64,000 nucleotides of DNA, from NCBI RefSeq assembly GCF_949628215.1, contig NC_134311.1, positions 62,914,205 to 62,978,204 of the forward strand, given 5' to 3'. The notes under the pieces are model-generated. The model was not told the DNA's origin. It was given only the letters and a program-made list of their open reading frames with translations, and searched no databases. Of the stretch, positions 1 through 10,879 are shown piece after piece. This stretch comes from Phalacrocorax aristotelis (lineage: Eukaryota > Chordata > Aves > Suliformes > Phalacrocoracidae). Position numbers and translations under genes: made by a program. How positions within the stretch are numbered: position 1 is the stretch's first letter; each line of letters begins with the position of its first letter.

Positions 1-2072
1 AGTGCTTTTGTTAGAGTGCCCTCTTCAGCCTAAAACTTGTGTAGATGTGGATGAAAAATTGTCATCAAATTTTACGGTGTGCAACAAGTTGGCTAGGTTC
101 CTTTCATTATGGTCATTTATAGTCAAGTTTGGATTTTATTGGCCTTTTGCATGTAAAGGCAAACTCAGTGGAAAAATTCCTTTTCTATTTGAGTGCATTG
201 TCCAACTCTTTTATTAGCTCCTCTGCTGCATAAACAATTTGTCTTCAAGAGGACTGACATACGTAAGCAAAATGCTCCATCCTTTTCCCCTCAGTGTGCA
301 AGGGGCATAGTCACTCTCTCAGCAGAAACCACTGCCTGAGTAAAAGAACAAGTCTATCCAGCTTCTATTTCTAGCCTTTGCCTTTGAGGAAATTTCCCAG
401 GTCATTAGGCTCGTGGGTCAGTGGATCATTCAACTCTGTCCTGTACTGTGTCAAGTGCTTCTGCCCCTTATCTTGTACTCAGTTGTTTTGATCATTTTGC
501 TTCCCCGATGACTATGTTCCTTTTTCCTTCATGCTGCTTTCTATGATGCTAAAGGTGAACATCAGGTATGATTTTAGGGGACAAATTCAGGAGACCAGTT
601 TGAACCACAACTTTAAGCCTTCCAGAACAGCTGGGTGCCCGACTTCAGGCAGCATCTTAGCTCAGCAACAGGGCTGGCACCTGGGGTTGGTGAAGGGAGG
701 GCAGGAGAGTGGTGCAGAGCAGGTAGCTGCCAGGAGCACAGTGAGGCAGAGCTGGGGTTCCTTCCCTCTATCCTCCCTAGGCTGCCCCATCCCCACCCCC
801 ATTCCAGTGGGTTTGCCTGGACACATCCCTCAGTGTTTGGTGAACACAGTCCCAGGGGCTCACTGGGGAAGGACAGGACATATGCTGGGAATGCCTATTT
901 TACTTTCTTCTCTGATGTGAGAAGTCTTATCAGTTCAGGGTCTTATGATATTTACCGTTGTCTTTTCTGCCTCAGCTATGTGCTCATCTTCTCTATTTTC
1001 ACCTATTTACTCTGTGATATCAAAGGAAAATGTAGTAGCACAGAAATACAAGTAGATGTAGTTAACTCAGAGAGTCCTCAAAGCCTTGTAGCGAATCAGC
1101 ATTACTTCTATGAGGTTGAATGTACTTGACAGAAAGAATCCAGCATTAGATATTATACTCTGGAAACACAAGTCTTTCCCTGTCTGGTCAGAACGTGGGT
1201 CTGTTGCCCATTTTGTCTCTTATGCTGCTTTCCAAGCTAGCCACTTAGTGGGACAACAAAGCCATAAAGGACTTGAACATAATTATGCAAGGAACCCTCC
1301 TTGCAGAGGTAACCTCCAGAGGATTAATAATGCCAGGATTAGCTGGAGGATGAAGAGTGATTTTGGGGTAATTAGAGCTGGCTCATTCATAAGCTGATGA
1401 ATTCTAAGTCATGTGTTTTCTTTTAAAAGAGCTTTGGAAGAATATTCTGAAATATGAAATGTGTTACTTTATGTTGCATCATGTACATGTTTTCAAACTG
1501 GGCTATAACTAGTAAGATTCTGTGCCATAGAAACAAGCATTTCAATTATATAATCTCATTCAACAATCTGGTGAGCTGCTATTCTCTAACTCTTGAATAA
1601 AAACGAGAGCTAGCTATGTTGGGCAAGTTACATTTCTGATCCTTTCTAAAGGTACTTAAGATCACAGCAGGCTTTTTAAGTTCTTCACACAAGGGCATTC
1701 TGGTTTTTTGTAGTGGTTTACCAGCAAGGCATACAAAACATGGGTGCAGACACAGTGTTTACGATACAGAAACGTCTCTCACACCACTGTGTCTTTTTAG
1801 CTTTTTCTTGTGAACACTGATGAGACATTTTGTTTGCATTTGACACTTGCACGCTCTAGGTTTTTCTGCATCTGAATCCTGCACCCTCAAAAATTGCTGC
1901 TAAGAAAATACAAATTGCTCTGCGCTCCATGTGTGTAGCTTGTCTGTTGTGTGAGGTGTTCCTAAATTTATCAGACAACAGATGCATGCCAATTCCCAGT
2001 GGCTCTCATAAACAATGAATTAATCCTTTTCAGTCTTTCAACTGAAAATGTTACCTGGGCAGTATAATTCAC

Positions 2073-2130
2073 ATAGAATCATAGGTTGGAAGGGACCTCA
2101 GCGATTATCTAGTCCATCTTCTGCAGAGGA
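2073..2130 (-). mobile_element. CR1 LINE 3'-end fragment
   Basis: On the + strand this begins with a tagaatcatagg-type octamer followed by ttggaagggacctcag and ttatctagtcca. This is the reverse complement of the conserved CR1 3' terminus, so the element runs on the minus strand and only its last 60 or so bases remain. It is a heavily 5'-truncated dead copy with no coding capacity. Confidence 0.75.
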
Positions 2131-2569
2131 TTTGCTGGCTGCTGCTGTATCTTCGTCCACAATTTGGGAATGGCTTTTTTACTCTTATGTGCACTCATTT
2201 TTCCCTCTCACTGGTGTTCTGTGAAGCCTTTTCAGGTGGCCCTGTGCTTGTTCTCACTTTCGTTCACCTGCTTGAAGACGGCCAGTTTAATTCTGCTCAC
2301 ATATTTCCCTTTTTTTTTTTCCCTTTAAATTTGAAAGAACATTGAATTCTCTGAGACACTTAGGTTTTATTATACATTCATCCCATGTAATGCTCAGGAA
2401 TTTTCTTAAGTGCTTGCTTTCTAATATAATTTCTGTGGTAAAGGGCTGCTGAAGTTCTTGTAAAACTTGGACCAATTAATATTGACACATGTTGGGCATT
2501 CAAGAAACAGGCAGGTTTTAAATAAACCTGAAGAAAAAATCTAAAGAAACCAAGCTGCAGTTAAAATAA

Positions 2570-2662
2570 CACAATAAATTGCAAATTAATAGATTTGTAA
2601 TAGATACAATAAATTTGCAATAAATGCAGTAAATTACAAAATAATACAATAAATACAATGAT
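2570..2662. repeat. A/T-rich low-complexity repeat
   Basis: Imperfect reiteration of short aataaat / tacaataaa / gcaataaat units over about 90 bases. No coding or structured element is evident. It resembles a decayed A-rich tail or simple-sequence drift. Confidence 0.5.
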
Positions 2663-2938
2663 GTAAAGGGAAATCTCAAGAGAGGGACTTATTAATAAAC
2701 TGTTTTGACCACCATTTTCTGTAGGGGACATTTAAACAGAGAAGGCTGTATTGTGACTTACAATGTTCTTGTCAGTAAATAGCAGCTACTATGCCAAGCC
2801 TCCTGTTAGTTCTCCTGGTCTCTCTAATTGCTGTTATCGTACCCCTGAGATGTAGGAACTCATCTAAGGATAAAAAAGTCCAAATTCCCACTTCCTCTGG
2901 ATAACAGGTAACATAATGGCACTTCTTTTGCATTTCAG

Positions 2939-3080
2939 ATGGCTGCACGGACATTATCAGGGGATATGTTGTGTGTCCTCATTCCTGGCCTTTTATGGCT
3001 GCTATCCAGTCAGACAATTTAACTGTGTGTGGAGGAGCTCCTGTGAAAAAGCAATGGGTTTTGACAGCAGCACATTATAA
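2939..3080 (+). CDS. granzyme-like exon 2 (activation site and catalytic His)
   Basis: The exon is bounded by a tttcag acceptor and a GTAAGT donor. It starts in phase 1 and the frame reads GCTDIIRGYVV, PHSWPFMAAIQ, CGGAPV and QWVLTAAHY. This matches the mature N-terminus of granzymes A and K (IIGG, PHSRP, CGG, WVLTAAHC). The His of the catalytic triad is at 3073-3075. Two changes stand out. The second Gly-type position of the activation peptide, normally IIGG, is IIRG (Arg codon 2959-2961). The Cys directly after the catalytic His is Tyr (3076-3078), which leaves its disulfide partner in the CGG motif unpaired. The exon ends with two bases of a split codon that exon 3 completes as Lys. Confidence 0.88.
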
Positions 3081-5744
3081 GTAAGTATCTTATACTGGGG
3101 CAATTTTAACTATTCACTGAGGTGGGGCATGGCATACAAGCCTGTAATAAAAGAAAAGTGGGTTTTGATTTCTTAAGAATTTTTAAAAGCTGCAGCTCTC
3201 TCACCAAACTGATCTAAATCCTGTCATTCTGTTTTAAGTAGTTTTGTAAACTACTGATCTGCATTGTGTACAGTTAGTTACCTTCATTAGTCAGATCCTG
3301 CCAATGTTACAGGATAGAGACTGTGCTAATAAAAGACCCAGTTCTTCATTTATGCATCTGCAACAGCAGTGTCTTAGAGTTGGAGATATATTCCAAAGTG
3401 CCTCAATTTTGTGTCTGGACTAAGCCTCAAAACACCCTGAGAGACGAAGTTGAATGAGATGGAAACACTATTCCTCTCATTTTAAGTCACCTGGGCTCAT
3501 AAAAACTGAATGTCAGTCATGACTATGACAATGACAAGAAGCATTGTCCTTTTGACAAGTCAAATGTGAGCACAACCACCAACCACCCTTCTCCAGGTGG
3601 GATACCCCAAGGCTGTTGAACAGCTGGCTCAGGGTAATGATATAATTTGCTGTTCACATGAGGAGGTTAAATACCTATGTTTTTGCTAAAATATTCTATC
3701 ATATTTTAGTTCTCCATATTTTTTTCTGTATTTTGAGTAACTAAAAGCAAACCAATTACAATTTGCAATTGTAATTGCAATGTAATGTAATGTGCAAACC
3801 TGACCTCCTCAAACACAGCATGGGCAGCTCAGCCAGCCTTCTTCCATCAGCTGTCTGAAATAGCAGACACAGCTCCTTCTTTCTAAGTGAAATTGACTTC
3901 CACACTTCTTCAGCTGGATCAGGTTTGGTTGTATTTTTTGTAAGGGTAGAAATATTCACACCTAGCACGTGCTGGTTTGGACATTTACAAAACAAAAGCC
4001 AAGCCTTCCCCTTCGGAATGAAGGGATTTTCTGGTGGTAGTTGAAGTCTCTCACTCTTCAGTCAACGGCTTAGAGATATCCAGTTAGTTATGGTTATAAA
4101 AATTCAGATTTGGGAACTATTCAGTGGGAAGATGACTGTCTCTGATCCTGAGGAAAGGGCAGCTCTGGTCACTGGTTTGATTTTCTAACAAGCACATTGT
4201 TTTGGTCTGACTTTCTTTGTCACTGGGGGCAAAGTGAAACAACATCTGCCTGGTCTCCTTCTCCTGAGTTGTATGATGATGCCCATGAAAAACCCACCCA
4301 CCCTATGCTATGTCCAGACTATTCCGAGCAGGTGCAATTGCAGTGCATGTAAGCCTTTCTAACCAATAAATATTATGTGCTAATCACTTCTGAAATAATT
4401 TTTGTCTCAGAAAAAATTGCATGAATCCAGCAACAGGTGGCCTGCAAACAACCTGTCAGAGACCTGGATGAGGTTGCAGTGGGTTGGTTTTTTTTTTTTT
4501 TCCTCCCCAGGCTTCTCTGTATGCACAATGACTGATTGACTGGGCTTTCTCCAAGTCAAGCAGTTGGACCTCTGCTGCGGATGATACATTGCACCTCTGT
4601 TGGGGATGATACATTGATACATGAGAGTCCCCGGGATGGAGTTGTGTGAGTCTTGTATCATTCTCACTGTGTAAGTATGCTTTGTAGATAAAAAAGGAAA
4701 TTTTTAGGATCCAGCACTGCCTTTGCAGCTATTTTCACAAGCAAACATTTGCATACAATTAAATGAATCACATCTTTCAGTGACACATGCAGCTGGAATG
4801 AAAAAAATAACTATTTTTTTGTTTGGATTGATAAAGTCTTCATTCTGGCTTGAATAAGTTGTCCTGTGTGTAGTGAGATTACGTTCTGAAGATGAAACAC
4901 AGGAAACTAGCAGTATGTCTTCTGGCAATGTCATCTTACTGGGCTGCACTAGGTCTGCAGGGCAAAATGAAGAAATACAAACTCTAATACGTACATTTCT
5001 GTTGATAGTCAGATAGCTTTGGGCAGAGGGAGACTTATGAGTTGCTTAACTATTACTCTTTATTAGCGGGAACTGGACATATAACTGTCTTTGGGTTTTG
5101 GCAGTCTCCCTTTTTAATATTCACTACAAGGGTGTCTTGAGTTAGGTTAACACCCATCCCTCTTCCTTAATAGTGTGAATCCTGTATTTAGTGAAGTTAA
5201 GGACAAAACTCTTACTAATATTAAAGATGTCCACTTTAGCAGAACACTCACCTGTATGCATATTGCTCAGAATGATTATTGAGTATTGATGTGTGTAGTG
5301 ACAACCCACTGATGTCAGCAAGACAACCTACATGCATTAATCTGGCATGTTTGAATCCTTTGTAGGATTAGGTCGTAAGTCCAAAGGAGACCATTAAAAG
5401 GTTAATGAAAGGCATCAGCACCAGCAGTCCTTGTGCAAGGGACTATCCTTAGAAAGCCAGCAGGCTTTTTCATTAAATTAATTCCAAACTCTGGAAATCC
5501 CTGAAAGTCAGCTATCACACTATTATTTCACCAAACTAGATTTACAGTAAAGAAATATTACTTTGTAGAGGAAAACACAAGCTTATGCCAAACATCGAAA
5601 AGAACAATGTCCTTCCCTATGTTTTAATCAAGTTGTTGTAAAATGAATTTGTGAGTATTATGTTACATGTCTTTTGATTATCTTGAGAGATGTTGATTAG
5701 CTCCAGTAGTGACCTTCTCACCTTGTACTTTCTTTAAATTACAG

Positions 5745-5889
5745 ATTAAACGAACCAGGAGGGAGAGTTCTTGGAGACCATCAAGCATCCATAGCTGTAA
5801 AAGAAGAGCAGATATTTAAGGTTATGTGCTACTTTCCTAATCCTCATTTTGACTGGTCTTCCAAGGAAAATGATATAATGCTCCTCAAG
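5745..5889 (+). CDS. granzyme-like exon 3 (catalytic Asp)
   Basis: The acceptor is ttacag and the donor is AAG|GTATT. The 145-base exon completes the split codon from exon 2 and ends in phase 0, as expected for a granzyme. The frame contains GRVLGDHQAS (family VLGAHS), then CYFPNPHFDW, which resembles the FPYPCYDP stretch of granzyme A, and ENDIMLLK carrying the catalytic Asp. There is no stop or indel. Intron 2 (3081-5744) shows only simple repeats, including a 25-base imperfect tandem duplication near 4568-4617. Confidence 0.88.
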
Positions 5890-6935
5890 GTATTGGGTTA
5901 ATTACTGTTGTATTATTATAAAAGGAATTTTGCTAATGATAATTTTGGCTATTCTTTGATATCAAATTGTACATTGTTTAGGTAGCTTCACAATATCACA
6001 GAACACCCTGCACTTGGTTGTACTAATTTAGGTAGGGCTACAGGATCAGTGGCACTGTGAGCAGGGATGACACTTCAAGCCCATTCAGTGCTCTAAAACT
6101 CCCTTTAATCCACTCACAGCACACACAGCAACCCTTCCAAAACCCCAAAACGCTTTTTCAAAGGCAGCGCTGAAGTGATGTATGCAATGGAGTCTGGGTC
6201 ACAGCTGTATCCAAAAGGGATACCTTGTGCTGGACTAAGCAAAAATGGGGTTGAAACTTACTATTAATTATTTGGGGTAAACATATAAAATAAAAGTATG
6301 GATAATATAGAACACAGATGAATTCAGCTCTAGGAGCACAGAGTGGTCACACAGTGAAGAAGGCTCAGGACACTGCAGAATGAAGCATGGAAAGATGTCC
6401 TCACCAACATCATCATCCTGGACGGCAAAGTGGGGCAGGGCTGTAAGAATTTTCTGCATACCAGCTCCTGCTTAGTCTGGCTTATGCCTCATGTGTCCCT
6501 GCACTGAGAACTCTGTTAATCCAGCACTGAGATTTACACGGAGGCAGCCATGGGTGTTTTGAACAGGGAGAGGCCACTCTCTATGCAGAAAATGGTTAAA
6601 TGGTTCTGGAGGACTACCTTCCTGGTACCAGCAGTTTCAGTGCTGATCCAAAGTCCCTGAGAAAGATAAGACTTATACATCATCTTGCCTATACCTTTAG
6701 AAAGTTCATGACTTCAGTATGATGCCTAAGAAATCTTGGATGGATCTTTATTCAGGCTATGCTTTAATGTTACACCTGTGATAATGAAGAAAAAATTGTA
6801 TGTGAAAGATTGATATGTATATGTAAAATAATTGACTAGGTACAGTATATTATGAATATTACCACACTTATGAAATAATTGGTGGAATTGTACTGAAAAG
6901 GAAGTGATGACTTGAACCTGATTTCTAATATTTAG

Positions 6936-7058
6936 ATGGTATCACCCATTTGGTATGACAATGACACAGGGAGAAAACTAGCAATGTCTGGTTTTGGAAC
7001 TAGCTGGAGCATCTACAGACACTTGTGCCCCCAGCGACTTGCCATTGCCCAAGTGTGA
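6936..7058 (+). pseudogene. possible decayed second granzyme exon 4 (relic)
   Basis: This lies inside intron 3 directly after a tttctaatatttag acceptor-like sequence. The phase-0 frame reads 40 codons to a TGA and contains SPIWYDNDTGRKLAMSGFG and then YRHLCPQRLAIAQ. Against the intact exon 4 downstream (LPVFCEDIKPGTTCRVAGWG and SKHLWQTALKI) the spacing fits with one gap, with Pro, Gly, the G-aromatic-G pair, HL, L and I in matching places. The Cys of CxVAGWG is lost. Nucleotide identity is low, so chance cannot be ruled out. If real, it implies that a second granzyme gene, such as K beside A, once stood here. A perfect 22-base tandem duplication begins at 7049, where the reading frame fails. 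Confidence 0.4.
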
Positions 7059-7092
7059 GAAGTTCCTAGTCCAAGTGTGAGAAGTTCCTAGT
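7049..7092. repeat. perfect 22-base tandem duplication
   Basis: The unit ccaagtgtgagaagttccta plus gt occurs twice head to tail without mismatch (7049-7070 and 7071-7092). The identity of the two copies points to a recent slippage duplication. It sits at the 3' edge of the decayed exon-like relic. Confidence 0.9.
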
Positions 7093-8257
7093 CCCAGATG
7101 TTAGTGAGCGTTCTCCATCTGATTCATTGCAAAGGCAGACAGATTGATTTCACTGGCTTCTCCTGTGTCTACCAACAACTTATCAGGAGCACCAGGTTAT
7201 CTGTGAACACAACAGCAAAATGGATGCTAGGAATTAGTATTTCTAGAGCTGAAAGTTACAACTCTGTTCCAGAGTGACATGGATACCATAAAATCCTTTG
7301 TCTGAATTTGACACAGACCAGCGATAGTGTTATCACCAGGGTTTATCTCCCACCTCTACAGTTCCACTGCAATGCGGTACTAAGTGACTTGGGATAAATT
7401 TTCAGTCTTTGGAAATTCCCACCAGTACTGGAGATAATAAACCGTAAGGATTTTTTGGATAAATTTGTGATTTGTTGGAATGCCTTTTTTAAAAGGTATA
7501 AAGCCAGAGTAGTCTAACTGACAACCATTCAGCAACACATCTAGCCACCTGTGAAATGCAGCATGGTGCAGTGATCATGTGTAAAACAGAAAATTTCTGT
7601 TCAGTAGCTGTGAGCCCTTACCAAGCACATTGAGCATATGCATTAGTGTTTTGTTATGCTTTGATTTGCAGGCTTAAACTGGTCTCTGCTGAAGGATGAA
7701 TCTGTCAGGTAAAGGCCATGAAAACACAGACAGTTTGAATGATGAATCTCTCAGAGCAAAAACTTGGCAGTCTAAAGAGTTCAAGACTTAATTTTTCCCT
7801 ATTTCCCTAATTATGTTGCTGCTGTCACGTCTAACTGGTTATAGCTTTTGTTTTCCTCTTTGTTACTGGGTGCATTGCACCTTGCTTTGAGACACTTCTG
7901 TGTGTTAGTCAAGCACCAGAGTCTGATTTCAACACAGATGCTCAGTGGCAAGTTAGGTTCTCAGATAGGATATAGATCCAAAAGCCTAACTCCTGTGCAG
8001 GTTTTTAATTTCCTGCTGTAATCAATGGGAAGCTGGGCTTGAACTCACTACTGCTGCTGTAAATAGGGAATTGCTATACAGACACTAGGAAAATTCTTTT
8101 GGATTTGCAAAGGGACAGTTAAGCTCAGGATCTGTTCCTGTGTATTGAAAAGTAATTTATAAAGTATTGGTAAAATGAGACTAAATGCCAAGTGAAACTA
8201 GATTATACTTTCCTTCCTTTCTGCAAAAGAAAGCATTTTTTTTCTTCTTTTTTCTAG

Positions 8258-8524
8258 CTGAATGGTATGGCAAAGCTGAATAAATATGTGCAACTTTTGC
8301 CTCTGCCTGTCTTTTGTGAAGATATCAAACCTGGCACAACATGCAGGGTGGCTGGCTGGGGAGTCAGAGCTTCAGGAAAGCCATCAAAACACCTGTGGCA
8401 AACAGCCCTTAAAATTGTTGATAGGAAAAGCTGTGACAGCAAATATGGAAATGACACAAAAATAACAAGCAACATGTTGTGTGCTAAAGGGACACTTGGA
8501 TTTTTGAGAAGAGATGCTTGCAAG
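8258..8524 (+). CDS. granzyme-like exon 4, splice donor lost
   Basis: The acceptor is tttttctag. The phase-0 exon of 89 codons reads LNGMAKLNKYVQLLPLP, KPGTTCRVAGWG, LKIVDRKSC, SNMLCAKGTLG and ends RRDACK. This matches granzyme A in LNKYV, KPGT.C.VAGWG, IDRK.C and NMVCAG. At the expected boundary after AAG (8522-8524) the next bases are GAAAGA, where a donor would read GTAAGA, so one T-to-A change appears to have destroyed it. The frame then runs into former intron, adding 28 residues to a stop at 8609-8611. Intron 3 is 5890-8257 and contains the relic exon. Confidence 0.88.
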
Positions 8525-9220
8525 GAAAGAAACAAAGTTACAAAGAGAAGGGGGTGTGCTTTTAACAATGGTTCTCTTTTCACTGGGAACAAAGTGGTGC
8601 TAGACACTTAATGATTCGCTGTGTGATGATTATGATTACTGATCAGATTCACAGTGATTTTCACCACATTTGTAACAGACTTTATTGCTGTGAAAAGGAA
8701 GTGTTAAAACTTTGAGTAGTTTAGGTCAATGTACACAAAAAGATCCAGAGTATGCAAATTTGAGTCTGGGATGATCGCATTTCTTTAGCTAAGGTGCTCT
8801 CCTTAGGCACCACCTGTAGTTATCAGAGAAAAAGAACAACTTTTAGGGTCTGAATCATCTGATCCCTTTCAGATGTCAACATCTGAATAGTACAGAATTA
8901 ACTGTACATTCAAAAATGCTGTTTGGATCTTGCTTTTAATGCCTTCTGTGCTGAGTCCAGAAGGGCCAAGCCAATTGTTATAGAAGTGAGAGTCAATTTA
9001 TACCAAGAATAAAAAAATACCTTTTGAAATAGAATTATTTCACCACTGTGCTGGTCTGCAACATTTACATCAAAGGCTCCTCAGGCTTTAAAATCCACCT
9101 CTCTTTATACCTCACCCAACTCCTATGAAGTGACAAAAGCCAACTGATCCATTCTGTATGTTGAAACAGATTAGATGCAACTTTTCCAAGCATGCTTACA
9201 CACTGCAGGTGGCACTACAT

Positions 9221-9334
9221 GCTTCTTTTGGAAAAGGATGTGGAAGAAGAGGCATGCCTGGAGTTTATATAAGACTGACTGAAGAATATATTGCCTGGAA
9301 AGAAGAAATAATTTCCCTTCACAGAGATCCATGA
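9221..9334 (+). pseudogene. granzyme-like exon 5, C-terminal remnant
   Basis: The frame reads SFGKGCG, then GMPGVYIRLTEEYIAWK, and ends at TGA 9332-9334. This is the standard end of granzymes: SFG..CG, then P-G-V-Y, then the final amphipathic helix with Trp. The upstream half of the exon should hold GDSGGPL with the catalytic Ser shortly before SFG, but it cannot be read in any frame in the preceding 100 bases. No good acceptor precedes it in the right phase. The exon therefore looks partly deleted or scrambled. A weak GDSGGP-like stretch near 8950 (AESRRA in translation) is not persuasive. Confidence 0.78.
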
Positions 9335-9352
9335 GACAGGCAAGACATTTTT

Positions 9353-9358
9353 AATAAA
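9353..9358 (+). terminator. polyadenylation signal AATAAA of the granzyme locus
   Basis: AATAAA lies 18 bases past the terminal stop codon of the granzyme remnant. The close spacing matches a compact 3' UTR, though the hexamer is frequent in such AT-rich DNA. Confidence 0.5.
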
Positions 9359-10804
9359 TACTGTGCTGTGCGTTAGAACTAGATGATGCTGCTTTAGTGC
9401 GCCACCCTTAAAAAGTACCTCCCAACTTTACAGCTTTAATAACACCACCACAGCTTGATGAGAATAGTTCAAATATTTGTACAGATAACATGCTTTCTCA
9501 TCTTTAGTAGGAAACTGCCTCTTAGATAACACAGTTTGTATTGGACTTCACACTACTTCTTGGTGCGATGGGAAAGTACTGCTCACCTTCTGTGTTGTGC
9601 CTGGGATGAGGCAACATTTTTGAATGTGTATTTGCAGAAAAATTCAATTTCAGCCTGATAGTGAATGAGGTGCCTGCTGAATAAGAAAAAACAGAACAAA
9701 AGCTTTAAGTGTTCAAATATTTTGCTGTGACGTTATTCAAAACCAATTTCTTAAATTCCCCATTACTAAATATTTAACTAGATTAATTTTCAAAGAGTTG
9801 AAGTATTAAACAGATAAACATTTTTCCAATTAATCTATTATGAGAGAGAAAAAAATGTCTTTTTTTCCTAATTATTTTCCCTAATTTTTTTTTTCAGTGA
9901 TCAAATCAACAAAATCATCTCTTCTCACAGCTTGGTTCATGATCTTACCCTTTCAGTGAGTGGTCTGTTGAAAAAAGTATAAATACTGATTGTAAAGGAA
10001 GTAATTATACTTGTCTAAGCCTGTGGTTAGCTTGATATATTCCCATTATCTTGCAAATATTCTCGAGGTCTTTTTTTGTGAACAGTTTAGAAGTGACCGT
10101 CTGCAGGGTTTCTCTGCTTCTTTAATTTTTGCATTAATATGTACTGAATACTGTAAACTTTGGGATGTCACAGAGGCATGAATAAGTAACTTCTACACAG
10201 CAACATACTGGCCTTGGTTATTGACCAGCAGCTGCATCACTGTGCTGGGCAGAGCAAGCCCTGTCTCATAAAGGCTATACAGATAAGGGAGCAAATGGAC
10301 ACCGCGTAGCTGGGTTGGTAGTTGGCCATGGTGCAATAAAATCTGCTGAGGTGGCATATGGGGGCTTCATCCAATTCTCACTGAAGGTCATAGGAAGATC
10401 TTAAGAGATGCCAGTGAGAATTGGCTCAGGCCTGGAACACAGGGAGAAAATGGGAAAAACTGGGGGAAAGAAGGGGAAGCAATATCAAAGTGGATAGAAT
10501 AATAAACCGCTGTTAACACTTTTCAGCTGAGGGGTCTTAGAGGAAGTTGCAAACACAAATTAGTCCCTTTTACCTTTGTAAGGTAAATGACAGCAAGGAT
10601 ATCCTTCTGCCCTTCCCACAGGAGAATCATCACACCCTGCAGCACAGTAACAACTGATTGGTGTTTAACCTCTTGGAGGGAAAGATTTCACTTCCTCTGT
10701 TCATGCAAACAGTGGCTGTACCTCAGTCATCGATAGGAAATAATGAGCAATAAAGTCTGGAAACCATAACCCAGAAAGTTAACTCCAGTTCAGATATTGA
10801 AATT

Positions 10805-10820
10805 TGTGTGTGTGTGTGTG
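10805..10820. repeat. (TG)8 microsatellite
   Basis: Eight uninterrupted TG dinucleotides. Confidence 0.9.
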
Positions 10821-10879
10821 AGATCTCCTGTAATGATTTCATTTACAGCACCTCTTTTTCTTTTATGGGCGATGTAGCA

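Larger units (their letters stand above)
1..2938. other. non-coding flank upstream of the granzyme locus
   Basis: I see no recognisable exon here. Open frames around 531-1397 have no family resemblance and look like chance. The granzyme signal-peptide exon should lie upstream of 2939, but no ATG followed by a hydrophobic stretch and a phase-1 GT donor is convincing, so exon 1 is either further upstream or lost. The stretch contains a CR1 3' fragment near 2073-2130 and an A/T-rich low-complexity patch at 2570-2662. Confidence 0.6.
2939..9334 (+). pseudogene. granzyme A/K-like serine protease, probable pseudogene
   Basis: Locus-level entry. Granzymes A and K are trypsin-fold (S1) tryptases of cytotoxic lymphocyte granules. 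Exons 2 (2939-3080), 3 (5745-5889) and 4 (8258-8524) keep open frames, granzyme intron phases (1 into exon 2, then 2, then 0), the AAH catalytic-His motif, the NDIMLL catalytic-Asp motif and the CRVAGWG strand. Damage: IIGG has become IIRG, the Cys following the catalytic His is Tyr, the exon 4 donor reads GA, and the last exon keeps only the C-terminal half (9221-9334) with no in-frame GDSGGP serine motif. No exon 1 was found. An AATAAA follows the terminal stop by about 20 bases. I cannot tell granzyme A from K: the exon 2 motif PFMAAIQ is K-like, while exon 4 (LNKYV, IKPGT, IVDRK) is A-like. Loss of function is inference; transcripts could use cryptic sites or the genome could have assembly errors. 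Confidence 0.75.

Noticed and set aside
531-1397. Overlapping + strand open frames upstream of the granzyme exons, one starting MLLSMMLK before a GT
   Set aside because: Considered as granzyme exon 1, but the leader would be only eight residues and lacks a hydrophobic core of normal length.
8945-8970. GDSGGP-like string (gctgagtccagaagggcc)
   Set aside because: The translation is AESRRA, the Gly residues are lost, the following codons do not match, and it is 250 bases from the C-terminal remnant.
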